Of a stretch of DNA of 12,206 bases, positions 1 through 6,442 are shown in pieces. Within the stretch, counting starts at the first letter, position 1. Every line of letters starts with the position of its first letter. The notes below the pieces were generated by a model that was not told the origin of the DNA, ran no database searches, and saw only the letters and a list, made by a program, of their open reading frames with translations. A program made the translations under genes and the position numbers. The stretch is from DATMTS01 sp035564555 (GTDB taxonomy: Bacteria; Actinomycetota; Actinomycetes; Actinomycetales; Microbacteriaceae): assembly GCA_035564555.1 (NCBI GenBank), contig DATMTS010000080.1, positions 1-12,206 of the forward strand, read 5' to 3'.

Positions 1-2
1 AG

Positions 3-230
3 CCTGCGCAGAAGCCGGTCGCACCCGCGACCACCAACCCATGGAATGGAGCAAATGAAATGGCTGGATTCGTCCGCAAGACAAGCAACGGTGAGGTCGC
101 GATCGTCGACTCCGCGACCGGTGAGAAGCGTCCGCTGCACAAGCCGGAATGGCTCGGCTATCAGGCCAACGGGGCGCAGTTCGCGGAACTGTCCGACGCC
201 GACTACGACAGCATCCCCACCGCCGAATGA
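3..230 (+). CDS. C-terminal part of a phage-type protein, possibly a lysin tail (5' end outside window)
   Basis: The frame is open from the window edge to TGA at 228-230. It begins with a Pro/Ala/Thr-rich stretch (PAQKPVAPATTNPW), like a linker between domains of a peptidoglycan hydrolase, then a small polar domain ending DADYDSIPTAE. A separate 56-aa protein starting at ATG 60 (MAGFVRKTSNGEV) is also possible, because GGAG at 48-51 lies 8 nt before that ATG. I cannot decide between a lysin C-terminus and a stand-alone small phage protein. The stop overlaps the next start (ATGA, 227-230), so the two are translationally coupled. No catalytic motif is visible and I do not recognise the domain. 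The phage assignment comes from the two membrane proteins downstream and is inference. Confidence 0.5.
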   Translation, partial: PAQKPVAPATTNPWNGANEMAGFVRKTSNGEVAIVDSATGEKRPLHKPEWLGYQANGAQFAELSDADYDSIPTAE

Positions 231-553
231 CCGAGGGCGAGGCGATCGCGCTGATCAGCATGCTTGGCACGGTCCTCGCCGCTCTCATCACCACGGCGGG
301 ACTGCTGCTACGCAGCATCCGTCGGCGCACCGACGCGATCAGATACGAGATCACCAACGATCACACCGCGCCGTTGCGTGACGACATGGATAGCAAGCAC
401 GCGACCCAGATGAGCATGCTACGCGGCGTCGTCCGCGACGTGGGAGGGATGCGCGACGACATCCGGCAGCTACGCCGCGACCTCTCTCACACCGCAGACC
501 GCGTTGACGAGATCGAGCGCACCAGACCACCACTGACGAAAGGCACAACATGA
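227..553 (+). CDS. Phage-type small membrane protein with coiled coil (DUF2746-like, lysis region)
   Basis: This 108-aa protein has a short N-terminus (MTEGEA), one strongly hydrophobic segment at about residues 6-28, an RSIRRR basic stop-transfer cluster, and a charged heptad-like region (about 55-100, including GGMRDDIRQLRRDL) likely to form a coiled coil. One membrane span plus a coiled coil is the plan of small actinophage proteins of the DUF2746 type, found near lysin and holin genes. I recognise the plan, not the exact family. The start at ATG 227 is chosen because it overlaps the previous stop by 4 nt; an upstream in-frame start at 149 would lie inside the preceding gene. Its own stop overlaps the next start in the same way (ATGA, 550-553). 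A holin, a holin partner or a spanin-like role is possible; none is proven. Confidence 0.6.
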   Translation: MTEGEAIALISMLGTVLAALITTAGLLLRSIRRRTDAIRYEITNDHTAPLRDDMDSKHATQMSMLRGVVRDVGGMRDDIRQLRRDLSHTADRVDEIERTRPPLTKGTT

Positions 554-726
554 TCCAGAAGATCCAGGAGACCGCGAAGGGTATCGCGGCGCTCGTCGGC
601 GCGCTGCTCACCGCCGGCTCGACACTCATCCCTGCGACATGGGCGATCCCAAACAAGCCTCAGTCCGCAGCCAGTCCGCAGCAGGTCCAATCCGGCACTG
701 ATTCGCCCACCACTGCACAACCATGA
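550..726 (+). CDS. Small hydrophobic phage-type protein, holin candidate
   Basis: This 58-aa protein starts MIQKIQETAKG, has one hydrophobic segment at about residues 11-33 (IAALVGALLTAGSTLIPATWA), and a polar Pro/Ser/Gln/Thr-rich tail. It overlaps the previous stop by 4 nt, so it belongs to the same transcript. Size, single span and place as the third gene of a coupled membrane-protein cassette fit a phage holin or accessory lysis protein, but sequence alone does not prove it. The tail codons lie on a perfect 11-bp tandem duplication (661-682), so gain or loss of one copy would shift the frame. No further coding follows before the nested hairpin and glnE. Confidence 0.55.
   Translation: MIQKIQETAKGIAALVGALLTAGSTLIPATWAIPNKPQSAASPQQVQSGTDSPTTAQP
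661..682 (+). repeat. Perfect 11-bp tandem duplication in the holin-like gene
   Basis: CAGTCCGCAGC occurs twice, back to back (661-671 and 672-682). It starts in frame at codon 38 of the 58-aa gene. The unit is not a multiple of three. With one copy the tail would become QSAAGPIRH followed by a stop. Confidence 0.9.
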
Positions 727-914
727 AACCCGCGTGATTCCGCGGAAAACAGCGTCTAGCAACACCTGCCAATCACCCTCGGAATGTTCGAGCTGTACTA
801 CGGCGTGTAGCCAACGCCTTCTGAGACGCTCACGAGAGTGCCCGTTTCGCCCGACAGTGTCCGGTATTTGCGGGCACTCCCCCGGCGAGGCGGGCACTCT
901 CGCGTAGAGCGCAT
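727..914. other. Non-coding junction between phage-type genes and glnE
   Basis: These 188 bp separate the convergent phage-type cassette and glnE. No plausible gene is visible on either strand. The right half (833-902) is occupied by a nested inverted repeat. No tRNA gene or obvious attachment-site core can be identified, since the other end of any inserted element is outside the window. Confidence 0.6.
833..902. terminator. Large nested inverted repeat, possible bidirectional terminator or dispersed palindromic repeat
   Basis: Three nested stems can be drawn. The outer is CGAGAGTGCCCG (833-844) with CGGGCACTCTCG (891-902), 12 bp perfect. The middle is TCGCC (847-851) with GGCGA (884-888), 5 bp. 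The inner is AGTGTCCG (856-863) with CGGGCACT (871-878), 8 bp with one G:T wobble, around a 7-nt loop. It lies just past the glnE stop and between convergent genes, so it could end transcription from both sides. No T-tract is present. The CGGGCACTCT core recurs at 11836, so it may also belong to a repeat family scattered in the genome. Confidence 0.6.
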
Positions 915-3900
915 TCAGCCGTAGAACTCCCGCTCGAAGACGGCGCGGGCTCGACGGGTCACGCCGAGATAGTCCTCTTCGAGCCGGGTCGCCGAACCGG
1001 GAGGATATTCCAGCAATCGTGCGACGCCCTCCAGCTGTCGCCGGTCGGCCGGCAGCACGTCCGTCGTCTTGTTGGTCCACAGTGTCAGCGCGCTGCGTGC
1101 GCGGGATGCGAAGATCCAGGCGGCACGCAGCCGTTCGGCGTCTGCGGCCTCGACGAGCCCGTTCTGCACTCCGGCCTCCAGGGCATCCAATGTCGACGTC
1201 GTGCGCAGCGCGGGAACCGTGGAGGCGTGCTCGAGCTGTGTGAGCTGCACGAACCATTCCACGTCGCTGAGCGAACCGCGACCCAGTTTCAGGTGGCGTG
1301 ACGGCTCCGCTCCTTGCGGGAGACGCTCGTTCTCCACCCGGGCCTTGATGCGCTTCACCTCTCGAACGGCCTGCTCATCGATGCGGACCGGGTATCGCAC
1401 CTCGTCTGCGAGGGCGGTGAAGTCCTCGAGCAGACCTTGATCGCCGGCTACCCCGCGGGCGCGGAGCAGCGCCTGCGCCTCCCAGGTCAGCGACCAGCGC
1501 CGGTAGTACGCCCGATACGACTCCAACGAGCGCACCGGGGTGCCGTTCTTGCCCTCCGGCCTCAGCCCCAGGTCCAGATCGAGGGGCAGCGCCTGGTCTT
1601 CGGTCAGCCGATTCAGTTCGGAGACGATGCGCAGAGCCGTGGTGTGCGCGCTGCCGTCGTCGTCGGCGGGCGCGCGGAACACGTACATCACGTCGGCGTC
1701 GGAGCCGAAGCCCAACTCCCGGCCGCCGAAACGACCCATTCCGATGATCGCGAACTCGATATCGTCGGGCGCCTGACGTCGGATCGCCGTCAGGGTGCCG
1801 CGCAGCATCGTCTCGGTGATGTCCGTGAGCCCGCGCGCCAACTCCTGCACGGTGCAGAGCCCGAGAATGGCCGAGAAGGCCAGCCGCAGAATCTCGCGCC
1901 TTCGCTGCGCGCGCAGGGCGGCGGCGGCAGCATCCGGGCGGTCGTGCCTGCGCAACACGGCGGCCGCCTCGTCTGCCAGCGACGCGATGCCGCGCGGTCG
2001 CAGGTCGTCGTCGTCGTCGAGCCACGCGACCGATTCAGGGATACGTCCCACGAGCTCACCGACGAAGCGCGACCCGGAAAGCACTCTCGTGAGTCGCTCG
2101 GCCGCTCCGGACGAGTCGCGCAGCATCCGCAAGAACCAGTGCGTCGAGCCGAGATCCTCACTGAGCCGCCGGAACGTGACGAGCCCGTAGTCCGGATCGG
2201 CGCCGTCCGCGAACCACTGCAGCAGTACGGGCAACAGGTGCCGCTGGATCGTGGCGCGTCGCGATACCCCGGCGGTGAGCGCGGCGATGTGAGCCAGCGC
2301 ACCGCGTGGATCGAGAAATCCGATCGCCGCCAACCGCGCCTCGGCCTGCTCACTGGTGAGGGCGCCCGCGTCGTCGGCGATGGCCAGTTCGTCTTTCGGC
2401 AATGCCGCGACCGCGGCCAGCAGCGGCCGGTAGAACAGCCTCTCGTGCAGGCCGCGCACGCGGCGCTTCACGCCGTTCCACCGCTCCAGGAGCTCCGGAG
2501 CGCTGCCGGCCAGCCTGCTCGAGCGCGCGAGCACGCGCACCGCGGCTTCATCGCGCGGCATCAAATGGGTTCGTCGCAGCTCAGCGAGCTGCAACCGGTG
2601 CTCGAGTAGCCGCAGCACCCGGTAGTCGGTGGCGAACTCAGCGGATTCCTCGCGCCCGATGTATCCGCGTGCCGCGAGCGCTTCGAGCGCCGGCAGCGTA
2701 CCGGGCGCCCGAACCCCGGCGTCGTCCTTGCCATGCACGAGCTGGAGCAGTTGCACGGTGAACTCGATGTCGCGCAGTCCGCCCGGCCCGAGTTTGAGCT
2801 GGTAATCGACCTCGCCGTCCGGGATGTTGCCGGTCACCCTTTCGCGCATCTTCTGCACCGACTCGACGAAGTTCTCCCGGCCGGAACTCGCCCAGACCAG
2901 CGGCGCGACCGCCGCGACATACCGGTTGCCGAGGCCGGGATCGCCCGCGATGGGCCGCGCCTTGAGCAGCGCCTGGAACTCCCATCCCTTCGCCCAGCGC
3001 TCGTAGTACGCCAGATGCGACTCCAGGGTGCGCACGAGCGCGCCGTCCTTGCCCTCCGGCCGCAGATTGGCGTCGACTTCCCAGAGCGGCGGCTCGAGCG
3101 CGGGAGCGTCGATTCCGCGTGCGGTCAGGATGGCCAGCCGGGTCGCGATGTCGATCGCGCGTCCATTGGTGACCCCGGCCGCCTCGTCGCCCTCGCCGAC
3201 ATAGATGACGTCGACGTCGCTCACGTAGTTGAGTTCTTCGGCACCGGTCTTGCCCATGCCGATCACTGCGAGCCGGGTTGCGGCCACCTGGTCGGCGGGG
3301 AACCGGCCGGGGCCCGAGCCGGTGGTCAGCGTCCGGGCGATCACGAGTGACGCGTCGAGCGCCGCGCCGGCAAGCGCAGCGAGGGTGCGCGCGACCTCGG
3401 GCATCGCCTGTACCGGGTCGCGGCTCTCCAGATCGAAGCTGGCGATCGCCGTCAGGCGGCGCCGGTAACGGATGCGCAGCGCCGACCATGCCTGTTCTTC
3501 AGACCTGATGGTGCCGGCGTCGAGTGCCCGAACCTGCTGCTCCGCCACACCGATCAGATCTGCTCGGAGTTCCTGCTCGGTCGGCAGCACCGGGCCCGGG
3601 CGGGCCAGCACCTCGAGCGCTTCCGGTGCCCGGCCGAGGAATTCCGCCAATCCGCCGGATGCGCCGAGCACGCGCACCAGCCGGCCCAGCGCATCGGGTT
3701 CGGCTATCAGCGGGAGCACCGCGTGCGGGGCCGAGCGGACCAGGGTCAGGATGCGGCGCAACGCCGCGTCGGGATCGCCTGCGGTGGAGAGCACCGGCAG
3801 CACGTCCTGCTGAGCAAGACCGCTCGCGGTCACGAACTCGTCGAGCCGCTCGCGAACGCTTCCCAGTTCGGTGAAGCCGGCCCGGGCCAGCTCCGTCAGG

Positions 3901-3920
3901 GTCATGGCGACCTCAGCCAT
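915..3920 (-). CDS. glnE: Bifunctional glutamine synthetase adenylyltransferase / adenylyl-removing enzyme
   Basis: GlnE adds AMP to, or removes it from, a tyrosine of glutamine synthetase, switching the enzyme with nitrogen supply. The 1001-aa length matches actinobacterial GlnE (about 990-1000 aa; E. coli 946). It shows the family's duplicated plan: two nucleotidyltransferase cores with paired aspartates, S-D-V-D-V at residues 234-238 (N-terminal, de-adenylylating half) and S-D-A-D-V at 740-744 (C-terminal, adenylylating half). Each is followed by an LRPEGK motif and a YxRW-type helix. It lies 9 bp after the glnA stop, so it is very probably co-transcribed, the same arrangement as glnA2-glnE in Mycobacterium. 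The start is uncertain: ATG 3920 has a poor ribosome site, while ATG 3905 (MTLTELARAGF, 996 aa) has GAGG 5 nt upstream and may be the true start. Confidence 0.96.
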   Translation of the reverse strand: MAEVAMTLTELARAGFTELGSVRERLDEFVTASGLAQQDVLPVLSTAGDPDAALRRILTLVRSAPHAVLPLIAEPDALGRLVRVLGASGGLAEFLGRAPEALEVLARPGPVLPTEQELRADLIGVAEQQVRALDAGTIRSEEQAWSALRIRYRRRLTAIASFDLESRDPVQAMPEVARTLAALAGAALDASLVIARTLTTGSGPGRFPADQVAATRLAVIGMGKTGAEELNYVSDVDVIYVGEGDEAAGVTNGRAIDIATRLAILTARGIDAPALEPPLWEVDANLRPEGKDGALVRTLESHLAYYERWAKGWEFQALLKARPIAGDPGLGNRYVAAVAPLVWASSGRENFVESVQKMRERVTGNIPDGEVDYQLKLGPGGLRDIEFTVQLLQLVHGKDDAGVRAPGTLPALEALAARGYIGREESAEFATDYRVLRLLEHRLQLAELRRTHLMPRDEAAVRVLARSSRLAGSAPELLERWNGVKRRVRGLHERLFYRPLLAAVAALPKDELAIADDAGALTSEQAEARLAAIGFLDPRGALAHIAALTAGVSRRATIQRHLLPVLLQWFADGADPDYGLVTFRRLSEDLGSTHWFLRMLRDSSGAAERLTRVLSGSRFVGELVGRIPESVAWLDDDDDLRPRGIASLADEAAAVLRRHDRPDAAAAALRAQRRREILRLAFSAILGLCTVQELARGLTDITETMLRGTLTAIRRQAPDDIEFAIIGMGRFGGRELGFGSDADVMYVFRAPADDDGSAHTTALRIVSELNRLTEDQALPLDLDLGLRPEGKNGTPVRSLESYRAYYRRWSLTWEAQALLRARGVAGDQGLLEDFTALADEVRYPVRIDEQAVREVKRIKARVENERLPQGAEPSRHLKLGRGSLSDVEWFVQLTQLEHASTVPALRTTSTLDALEAGVQNGLVEAADAERLRAAWIFASRARSALTLWTNKTTDVLPADRRQLEGVARLLEYPPGSATRLEEDYLGVTRRARAVFEREFYG

Positions 3921-3929
3921 GAGCGCCCG

Positions 3930-5267
3930 TCAGAGGATCTCGAGGTTGGTGTGCAGTTCGTACGGCGTGACCTGGTCGCGGTACGCCTTCCACTCGCGCT
4001 GCTTGTTCAGCAGCACGTAGTTGAAGACCTGTTCTCCCAGGGTCTCCGCAACCAGTTCGGATTCCTCCATCTTCTGGATCGCGTGATCCAGGCTTCCGGG
4101 CAACTGGCTGTAGCCCAGCGCGCGGCGTTCCCCGTCGCTGAGTGCCCACACGTTGTCCTCGGCCTCGGGCGGCAGCTCGTAGCCCTCCTCGATGCCCTTC
4201 AGACCGGCGGCGAGCATCAGTGAGAACGCGAGGTAGGGGTTGGCTGCGGAGTCGATGGCGCGATACTCGACGCGCGAACTCTGGCCCTTGCTCGGCTTGT
4301 AGAGCGGCACGCGCACCAGAGCGGAGCGGTTGTTGTGCCCCCAGCAGACGAAGCTGGGCGCCTCGTCGCCGCCCCAGAGACGCTTGTACGAGTTGACGAA
4401 CTGGTTGGTGACGGCCGTGATCTCCGGCGCGTGGCGCAGCAGCCCGGCGATGAACTGCCGTCCGATCTTCGACAGCTGGTACTGCGCGCCGGCCTCGAAG
4501 AATGCGTTGGAATCGCCCTCGAACAGTGACATGTGCGTGTGCATGCCGCTACCGGGATGCCCGGAGAGCGGCTTGGGCATGAACGTCGCGTACACGCCCT
4601 GCTCGATCGCCACCTCCTTGACCACCGTGCGGAAGGTCATGATGTTGTCCGCCGTGGTGAGCGCATCCGCGTAGCGGAGGTCGATCTCGTTCTGCCCCGG
4701 ACCGGCCTCGTGATGGCTGAACTCCACGGAGATCCCCAGGTCCTCCAGCATCCGCACCGAGCGCCGCCGGAAGTCGTGCGCGGTACCGCCGGGCACGTTG
4801 TCGAAGTAACCCGCCGAGTCGACGGCCTCGGGGCCCTCGGGACCGAATCGCGACGACTTGAGCAGGTAGAACTCGATCTCGGGATGCGTGTAGAAGGTGA
4901 AGCCGCGGTCGGCTGCCTTCTCCAGGGTGCGCTTTAGCACGTTGCGCGGGTCGGCGACGGCGGGCTCACCGTCCGGTGTCGTGATATCGCAGAACATGCG
5001 TGCCGTGGGGTCGATCTCACCGCGCCAGGGCAGAATCTGAAAGGTGGTGGGGTCGGGGTGAGCCAATAGGTCCGACTCGAACGTGCGAGTCAGCCCCTCG
5101 ATCGCCGAGCCGTCGAATCCGAGGCCCTCCGCGAAGGCTCCCTCGACCTCGGCGGGCGCGATGGCCACCGATTTCAGAGTGCCGACGACGTCGGTGAACC
5201 ACAGCCGGATGAACTTGACTCCGCGCTCCTCGATCGTGCGCAGAACGAAGTCACGCTGCTTGTCCAT
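3930..5267 (-). CDS. glnA: Glutamine synthetase, type I (GlnA2-like)
   Basis: It makes glutamine from glutamate, ammonia and ATP in the cytoplasm. The 445 aa match GlnA2 of Mycobacterium (about 446). The beta-grasp domain carries the latch loop FDGSAIEG (51-58, Asp52 facing the neighbouring subunit). The catalytic domain has metal ligands Glu130 and Glu132 (HPEIEF), Glu187 and Glu194, His243 (GSGMHTHM) and Glu334 (RVEYR), plus NSYKRL-DEAP (292-304). Tyr363 in YELPPE aligns with the adenylylated tyrosine of E. coli GlnA (YDLPPE), consistent with control by GlnE encoded 9 bp downstream. ATG 5267 is supported by AAAGG 6 nt upstream, the best Shine-Dalgarno in the window, and by the N-terminus MDKQRDFVLRTIEERGVKF. 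The gene symbol could equally be written glnA2. Confidence 0.97.
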   Translation of the reverse strand: MDKQRDFVLRTIEERGVKFIRLWFTDVVGTLKSVAIAPAEVEGAFAEGLGFDGSAIEGLTRTFESDLLAHPDPTTFQILPWRGEIDPTARMFCDITTPDGEPAVADPRNVLKRTLEKAADRGFTFYTHPEIEFYLLKSSRFGPEGPEAVDSAGYFDNVPGGTAHDFRRRSVRMLEDLGISVEFSHHEAGPGQNEIDLRYADALTTADNIMTFRTVVKEVAIEQGVYATFMPKPLSGHPGSGMHTHMSLFEGDSNAFFEAGAQYQLSKIGRQFIAGLLRHAPEITAVTNQFVNSYKRLWGGDEAPSFVCWGHNNRSALVRVPLYKPSKGQSSRVEYRAIDSAANPYLAFSLMLAAGLKGIEEGYELPPEAEDNVWALSDGERRALGYSQLPGSLDHAIQKMEESELVAETLGEQVFNYVLLNKQREWKAYRDQVTPYELHTNLEIL

Positions 5268-5290
5268 CTGCCGCCTTTCGTCGTGTTCTC

Positions 5291-5296
5291 AGGTTA
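5291..5296 (-). promoter_or_regulatory. Candidate -10 box of the glnA-glnE operon
   Basis: TAACCT on the minus strand fits the actinobacterial TANNNT -10 form. It would start a transcript near 5284 with a leader of about 17 nt that includes the AAAGG ribosome site. No clear -35 box or nitrogen-regulator operator was recognised in the 96-bp spacer shared with divergent panB. Confidence 0.4.
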
Positions 5297-5351
5297 CCGG
5301 TTGCGCGGCTCGATTCGCCGCCACCCGACCGGCTCGTAACGTGCTCGTCAT

Positions 5352-5357
5352 TAGACT
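5352..5357 (+). promoter_or_regulatory. Candidate -10 box giving leaderless panB mRNA
   Basis: TAGACT lies 6 nt before the panB ATG (5364), so transcription would begin at or next to the start codon. There is no purine-rich ribosome site in GAGCGC between box and ATG. No -35 hexamer is evident. Confidence 0.5.
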
Positions 5358-5363
5358 GAGCGC

Positions 5364-6224
5364 ATGGCTGAACAGCAGGGCGAATCACCCCAGGCCGAGG
5401 AGCGTCCGTACGGCGGCGGCTCGAGCGAACTGAGGCGAGTGCGCACCAGGCATTTTCAGAATGCGAAGAACAACGGGATCAAGATCACCGGGTTGACCAG
5501 CTACGACATGCTGAGCGCTCAGATCTTCGATTCGGCCGGCATCGACTTCCTGCTGGTGGGCGATTCGGCTGGCAACAACGTCTTCGGGTATGACACCACG
5601 CTGCCGGTCAGCGTCGACGACCTGATCCCGCTGACCCGCGCCGTGGCTCACGCCGTCAAGCGCGCCTTCGTCATCGCCGATATGCCGTTCGGTTCATACG
5701 AAACCGACGTGCAAGACGCTTTGCACACGGCCGTGCGCTTCATGAAGGAGACCGGCGCTCACGCCGTGAAGCTCGAGGGCGGCGTTCGCAGCGCGAAGCA
5801 GATCAGGCGGATCGTCGACGCGGGCATCCCGGTGATGGCGCACGTCGGCTACACACCGCAGAGCGAGCATCAGCTTGGAGGCCACATCATCCAGGGACGC
5901 GGCTCGGGAGCGGATCAGCTGCTCGCCGATGCGCACGCGGTCGAGGATGCCGGAGCCTTCGCCGTGGTGCTCGAGATGGTGCCGGCCGAAGCGGCCGAAC
6001 GGGTCACCGCCGAACTGCGCATCCCGACGATCGGCGTGGGTGCCGGCCCGCATGTCGACGGTCAGCTGCTGGTCTGGACGGACTGGGCGGGATTCACGAC
6101 CGGACGCATTCCGAAGTTCGTGAAACAGTACGCCGACCTCAAGGGCGTGCTCACCGAGGCGGCCGTGCGCTACCGCGCGGATGTCGAGGGAGGCGTATAC
6201 CCGGGCCCCGAGAACAGCTATTGA
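5364..6224 (+). CDS. panB: 3-methyl-2-oxobutanoate hydroxymethyltransferase
   Basis: PanB transfers a one-carbon unit from 5,10-methylene-tetrahydrofolate to alpha-ketoisovalerate, giving ketopantoate, the first committed step to pantothenate and CoA. The 286-aa protein has a TIM-barrel sequence with the family's landmarks: LLVGDSAGN (64-71, metal ligand Asp67), VIADMPFGSYE (103-113, Asp106), HAVKLEGG (133-140, Lys137), AHVGYTPQS (159-167), VVLEMVP (201-207, catalytic Glu204) and IGVGAGPHVDGQLLV (223-237). The first 20 or so residues (Gly/Ser/Pro-rich) are an extension relative to E. coli PanB. The start has no ribosome site but a TANNNT box 6 nt upstream. It diverges from glnA and ends 2 bp before the convergent SPOR-like gene. 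The other pantothenate genes are not in the window. Confidence 0.96.
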   Translation: MAEQQGESPQAEERPYGGGSSELRRVRTRHFQNAKNNGIKITGLTSYDMLSAQIFDSAGIDFLLVGDSAGNNVFGYDTTLPVSVDDLIPLTRAVAHAVKRAFVIADMPFGSYETDVQDALHTAVRFMKETGAHAVKLEGGVRSAKQIRRIVDAGIPVMAHVGYTPQSEHQLGGHIIQGRGSGADQLLADAHAVEDAGAFAVVLEMVPAEAAERVTAELRIPTIGVGAGPHVDGQLLVWTDWAGFTTGRIPKFVKQYADLKGVLTEAAVRYRADVEGGVYPGPENSY

Positions 6225-6226
6225 CC

Positions 6227-6427
6227 TCAGCGGTCTTCTGCTGCCTCTTCTTCGGCCCATTTGGCGCTGTTCTCGCGCAGCTTCTCCAGCGCGTGCTCGG
6301 CTTCGATTCTCGTCTCGAACGGCCCCAGCCGATTCGGGGCGGGCGAGCGAAAACCCTGCTCGACCTCACCGGTCTTCACGTTGTACCAGTACTTGTGTTC
6401 GATGTCGTCCAGGTAGTACTCGGCCAT
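6227..6427 (-). CDS. Small conserved actinobacterial protein, SPOR-like
   Basis: This 66-aa protein starts MAEYYLDD, then KYWYNVKTGEVEQG (12-25), SPAPNRLGPFETRIEAEHALEKL (28-50) and an acidic tail. The pattern aromatic-strand, turn, LGPFxTRxEAExAL is that of small SPOR-annotated proteins found beside map in Microbacteriaceae and relatives. SPOR domains bind denuded peptidoglycan glycans, but this protein has no signal peptide or membrane anchor, so it is probably cytoplasmic with an unproven role. ATG 6427 is chosen because it lies in a palindrome with the divergent map start, 12 nt away, and has TAGGAT 7 nt upstream. The stop is only 2 bp from the panB stop, leaving no room for a separate terminator. 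Codon use looks like that of its neighbours. Confidence 0.8.
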   Translation of the reverse strand: MAEYYLDDIEHKYWYNVKTGEVEQGFRSPAPNRLGPFETRIEAEHALEKLRENSAKWAEEEAAEDR

Positions 6428-6442
6428 AGGGTTAATCCTATG
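6425..6442. promoter_or_regulatory. Palindromic divergent start region shared by the SPOR-like gene and map
   Basis: CATAGGGTTAATCCTATG matches its reverse complement at 16 of 18 positions. The outer CAT and ATG are the start codons of the two genes. On the plus strand TAGGGT (6427-6432) ends 7 nt before the map ATG. On the minus strand TAGGAT (6440-6435) ends 7 nt before the SPOR-like ATG. Each candidate -10 box therefore overlaps the other gene's start codon. The same bases could be read as weak ribosome sites (AGGG or AGGA, 8 nt spacing), but with a 12-bp gap a leaderless reading is simpler. Confidence 0.6.

Noticed and set aside
1314..2609. Long plus-strand open frame (431 codons) opposite glnE
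   Set aside because: Its product is a low-complexity, Arg/Gln-rich chain with no recognisable motif. It is antisense to a well-supported GlnE, and such open antisense frames are expected at high GC.
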